From Alphaproteobacteria bacterium (GTDB lineage: Bacteria > Pseudomonadota > Alphaproteobacteria > Rhodobacterales > Rhodobacteraceae): a DNA stretch of 64,000 nucleotides. How positions within the stretch are numbered: position 1 is the stretch's first letter; the number at the start of each line of letters is the position of its first letter. Under the pieces are notes generated by a model. It was not told the origin of the DNA. It saw nothing but the letters and a program-made list of their open reading frames with translations, and ran no database searches. The stretch lies in NCBI GenBank assembly GCA_029289325.1, contig JARFTV010000002.1:26585-90584 (forward strand), written 5' to 3'. The translations under genes were made by a program, and so were the position numbers. This document shows, in pieces, positions 62,628 to 64,000 of the stretch.

Positions 62628-63016
62628 TGCGCGGCCTCCTCGCCCTTGCCCTGTGTGCCACGCCAGCCCTCGCCGACGTCCCACTGACCGCCGAGGCGTT
62701 CGAGGCCCATGTCACCGGCCATACCCTCACCTATCAGCAGTACGGCCAGCTTTACGGGATCGAGGAATACCTCCCCGACCGCAAGGTCCGCTGGTCGGTC
62801 GCTCCGAACACCTGCCAGTATGGCAGCTGGTACCCCGAGGACGAATACATCTGCTTCGTCTACGAATACGACCCCAATCCCTCCTGCTGGACCTTCCGGC
62901 TTAGCGCGGGACGGCTCGTCGCCCTGTCCATCGCCGACGCCCCCGGGGCCGAGCTGCATGAGACCGAGCGCAGCCAGACGCCGCTGCCCTGCCCCGGCCC
63001 GGAGGTCGGCGCCTGA
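62627..63016 (+). CDS. Secreted Cys4 protein, tandem paralogue 2
   Basis: A 129-residue exported protein with the same length and the same cysteine positions (63, 76, 87, 122) as paralogue 1, plus one Cys in the signal peptide. Core segments are YGIEEYLPDRKVRW, CQYGSWY, YICFVYEYDPNPSCW and a C-terminal PLPCPGPEVG. The start shares one base with the previous stop (TGATG), so translation is coupled. Confidence 0.82.
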   Translation: MRGLLALALCATPALADVPLTAEAFEAHVTGHTLTYQQYGQLYGIEEYLPDRKVRWSVAPNTCQYGSWYPEDEYICFVYEYDPNPSCWTFRLSAGRLVALSIADAPGAELHETERSQTPLPCPGPEVGA

Positions 63017-63414
63017 TGCGGCTTGCTCTGGCCTCTGCTTTGACTCTTGTCCTGACCGTCGCCCAGGCCAACACGCAACCGATGTCGCCCGACGAGTTTG
63101 AGGCCTGGGCCACCGGCCAGACCCTGGACTATGCGACTGAGGGTCGGGTCTGGGGCAGCGAGGCCTACCACCCCGGACGCCGCGTCACCGATGCCGACGC
63201 GGGCGGCCCCTGCCGCAGCGGCCGCTGGTTCCCGCGGGGCGAGGCCATCTGCTTCGTGTACGACGACCTCCCCGGCGAGCATTGCTGGCGCTACTGGCGC
63301 GAAGGCGGGACCGTGCTTGCCAGCCCCCTCAATGCCGATTCCGCCGAGCTGCCACAGACCCTAAGCCCCGCCGCAGGCCCGCTGACCTGCCCCGGCCCGG
63401 ATCTGGGGGTGTGA
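63016..63414 (+). CDS. Secreted Cys4 protein, tandem paralogue 3
   Basis: A 132-residue exported protein with cysteines at 66, 79, 90 and 125, the same spacing as paralogues 1 and 2 shifted by three. Core segments are MSPDEFEAWATGQTLDY, VWGSEAYHPGRRV, CRSGRWF, ICFVYDDLPGEHCW and LTCPGPDLGV. It is joined to its neighbours by TGATG at both ends, with GGAGG 10 bases upstream of its ATG. Confidence 0.82.
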   Translation: MRLALASALTLVLTVAQANTQPMSPDEFEAWATGQTLDYATEGRVWGSEAYHPGRRVTDADAGGPCRSGRWFPRGEAICFVYDDLPGEHCWRYWREGGTVLASPLNADSAELPQTLSPAAGPLTCPGPDLGV

Positions 63415-63818
63415 TGCGCGCGGCCCCGCTCCTCGCCCCCCTGATCCTTGCAGTCCTCCCCCTCGCCAGCCAGGCGCAAGAGGCCGACGCGCCTCTCACC
63501 GCCGAGGGGTTCGAGGCCATCGTTCAGGGCCGGACCTTCGACACGCACAACTTCTCGGGCCGCTATGGGGTGGAAACCTTCCTCCCCGGCCGTCGTGCGA
63601 TCTGGCGCGATGCCGGGCAGTGCCTCGAAGGCCGCTGGCGGGCCGAGGGCGAGCTGATCTGTTTCGACTACGAGGGCGACCCGCAGCCCTATTGCTGGAC
63701 CTACCACGACCGCGGCGGCTGGCTGATGGCCTGGCTCGACGGCGACCGCGGAACCGATCCGATCATGCTTTACCCCGCCGCGGAGGTTGTCACCTGCGAC
63801 GGTTTCTTCGGCGCCTGA
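63414..63818 (+). CDS. Secreted Cys4 protein, tandem paralogue 4
   Basis: A 134-residue exported protein, the most divergent member, with cysteines at 70, 83, 94 and 128. It keeps PLTAEGFEAIVQGRTFD, YGVETFLPGRRAIW, CLEGRW, LICFDYEGDPQPYCW, but its C-terminus (VVTCDGFFGA) lacks the PCPGP motif of the others. It ends the array; xseA converges from the right. Confidence 0.82.
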   Translation: MRAAPLLAPLILAVLPLASQAQEADAPLTAEGFEAIVQGRTFDTHNFSGRYGVETFLPGRRAIWRDAGQCLEGRWRAEGELICFDYEGDPQPYCWTYHDRGGWLMAWLDGDRGTDPIMLYPAAEVVTCDGFFGA

Positions 63819-63884
63819 TCCGCGGTCGGACAGCATCCCTCTAAGAAGGAACTGCGTAGAAAATCACCGGGAGGCGGAGCTTGG

Positions 63885-64000
63885 TCAGAACAGGCTTCCC
63901 TGCCCGCCCTGCCCCTCGTCCCGGGTCTTTTTCCCGGCCCGGCCGCCGACGACCAGCCGCCCGTCCTGAAACTCGATCTCCAGTGCCGCCGCCTTCTCTG
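63885..64000 (-). CDS. xseA: Exodeoxyribonuclease VII large subunit, C-terminal end
   Basis: The last 37 codons of a minus-strand gene that continues beyond the right edge. The encoded tail ALEIEFQDGRLVVGG, a basic Gly-rich stretch and the terminal QGSLF are typical of alphaproteobacterial XseA. The stop is the complement of 63885-63887. With so little sequence the assignment rests on the C-terminal motif only. Confidence 0.65.
   Translation of the reverse strand, partial: EKAAALEIEFQDGRLVVGGRAGKKTRDEGQGGQGSLF

Overview
This window looks like chromosomal DNA of an alphaproteobacterium of the Rhodobacteraceae/Paracoccaceae (a relative of Rhodobacter, Cereibacter and Paracoccus). The evidence is the very high G+C, a ctaD product that closely resembles the Rhodobacter aa3 subunit I, a cytochrome c2 gene next to it, the folB-folP-glmM and glyQ-DUF-glyS gene orders, a SAM-II riboswitch in front of metZ, and a CtrA-type box. 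I see no insertion sequence, prophage, CRISPR array or rRNA. Coding density is high, and many genes are joined by 1- to 4-nt stop/start overlaps.

Layout. 1-2752: end of an ABC sugar/polyol-type uptake operon (Fe-type alcohol dehydrogenase, cut at the left edge, and two permeases). 2855-10013: a respiratory island with an oxidase assembly factor (CtaG type), a CopD/HemJ-like membrane protein, a DUF2231 protein, an unusual heme-copper oxidase (subunit II without CuA ligands; fused subunit I-III without the K-channel lysine), a small membrane protein, a PQQ/sorbosone-type sugar dehydrogenase and a second DUF2231 protein. 10416-18236: tRNA-Ser, SPOR lipoprotein, D,D-carboxypeptidase, tmk, a VOC protein, holB, tatD, an MBL hydrolase and an AEC carrier. 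18310-22820: a complete polyamine-type ABC transporter. 23116-28819: tRNA-Leu, lipB, cytochrome c2, canonical ctaD, small membrane genes and yqeY. 28999-38877: carA, an MshEN-like/GT2 fusion behind a CtrA box, regulators, a UbiH-type hydroxylase, a class V aminotransferase, and two overlapping Lrp genes divergent from ilvC. 39273-54962: glmM, folP, folB, a cell-wall hydrolase, a PPDK-like protein with an altered ATP-grasp domain, glycyl-tRNA synthetase genes, a pseudoprotease, trkH and folE2. 55114-60825: metZ with its SAM-II leader, then ftsY and its downstream operon. 61076-64000: an AlkB-type hydroxylase, four tandem paralogous secreted Cys4 proteins, and the end of xseA.

The points most worth following are: (i) the four-gene array of small exported proteins with nearly invariant cysteine spacing, each joined to the next by TGATG; (ii) the heme-copper oxidase lacking both CuA ligands and the K-channel lysine, directly comparable with the canonical ctaD in the same window; (iii) a PPDK-like and a trypsin-like protein that have lost key catalytic residues; (iv) two kinds of short dispersed repeat, one a 28-bp perfect palindrome whose two copies differ by compensated changes. 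All calls come from reading the sequence; similarities are judged from memory of the families, not from searches.
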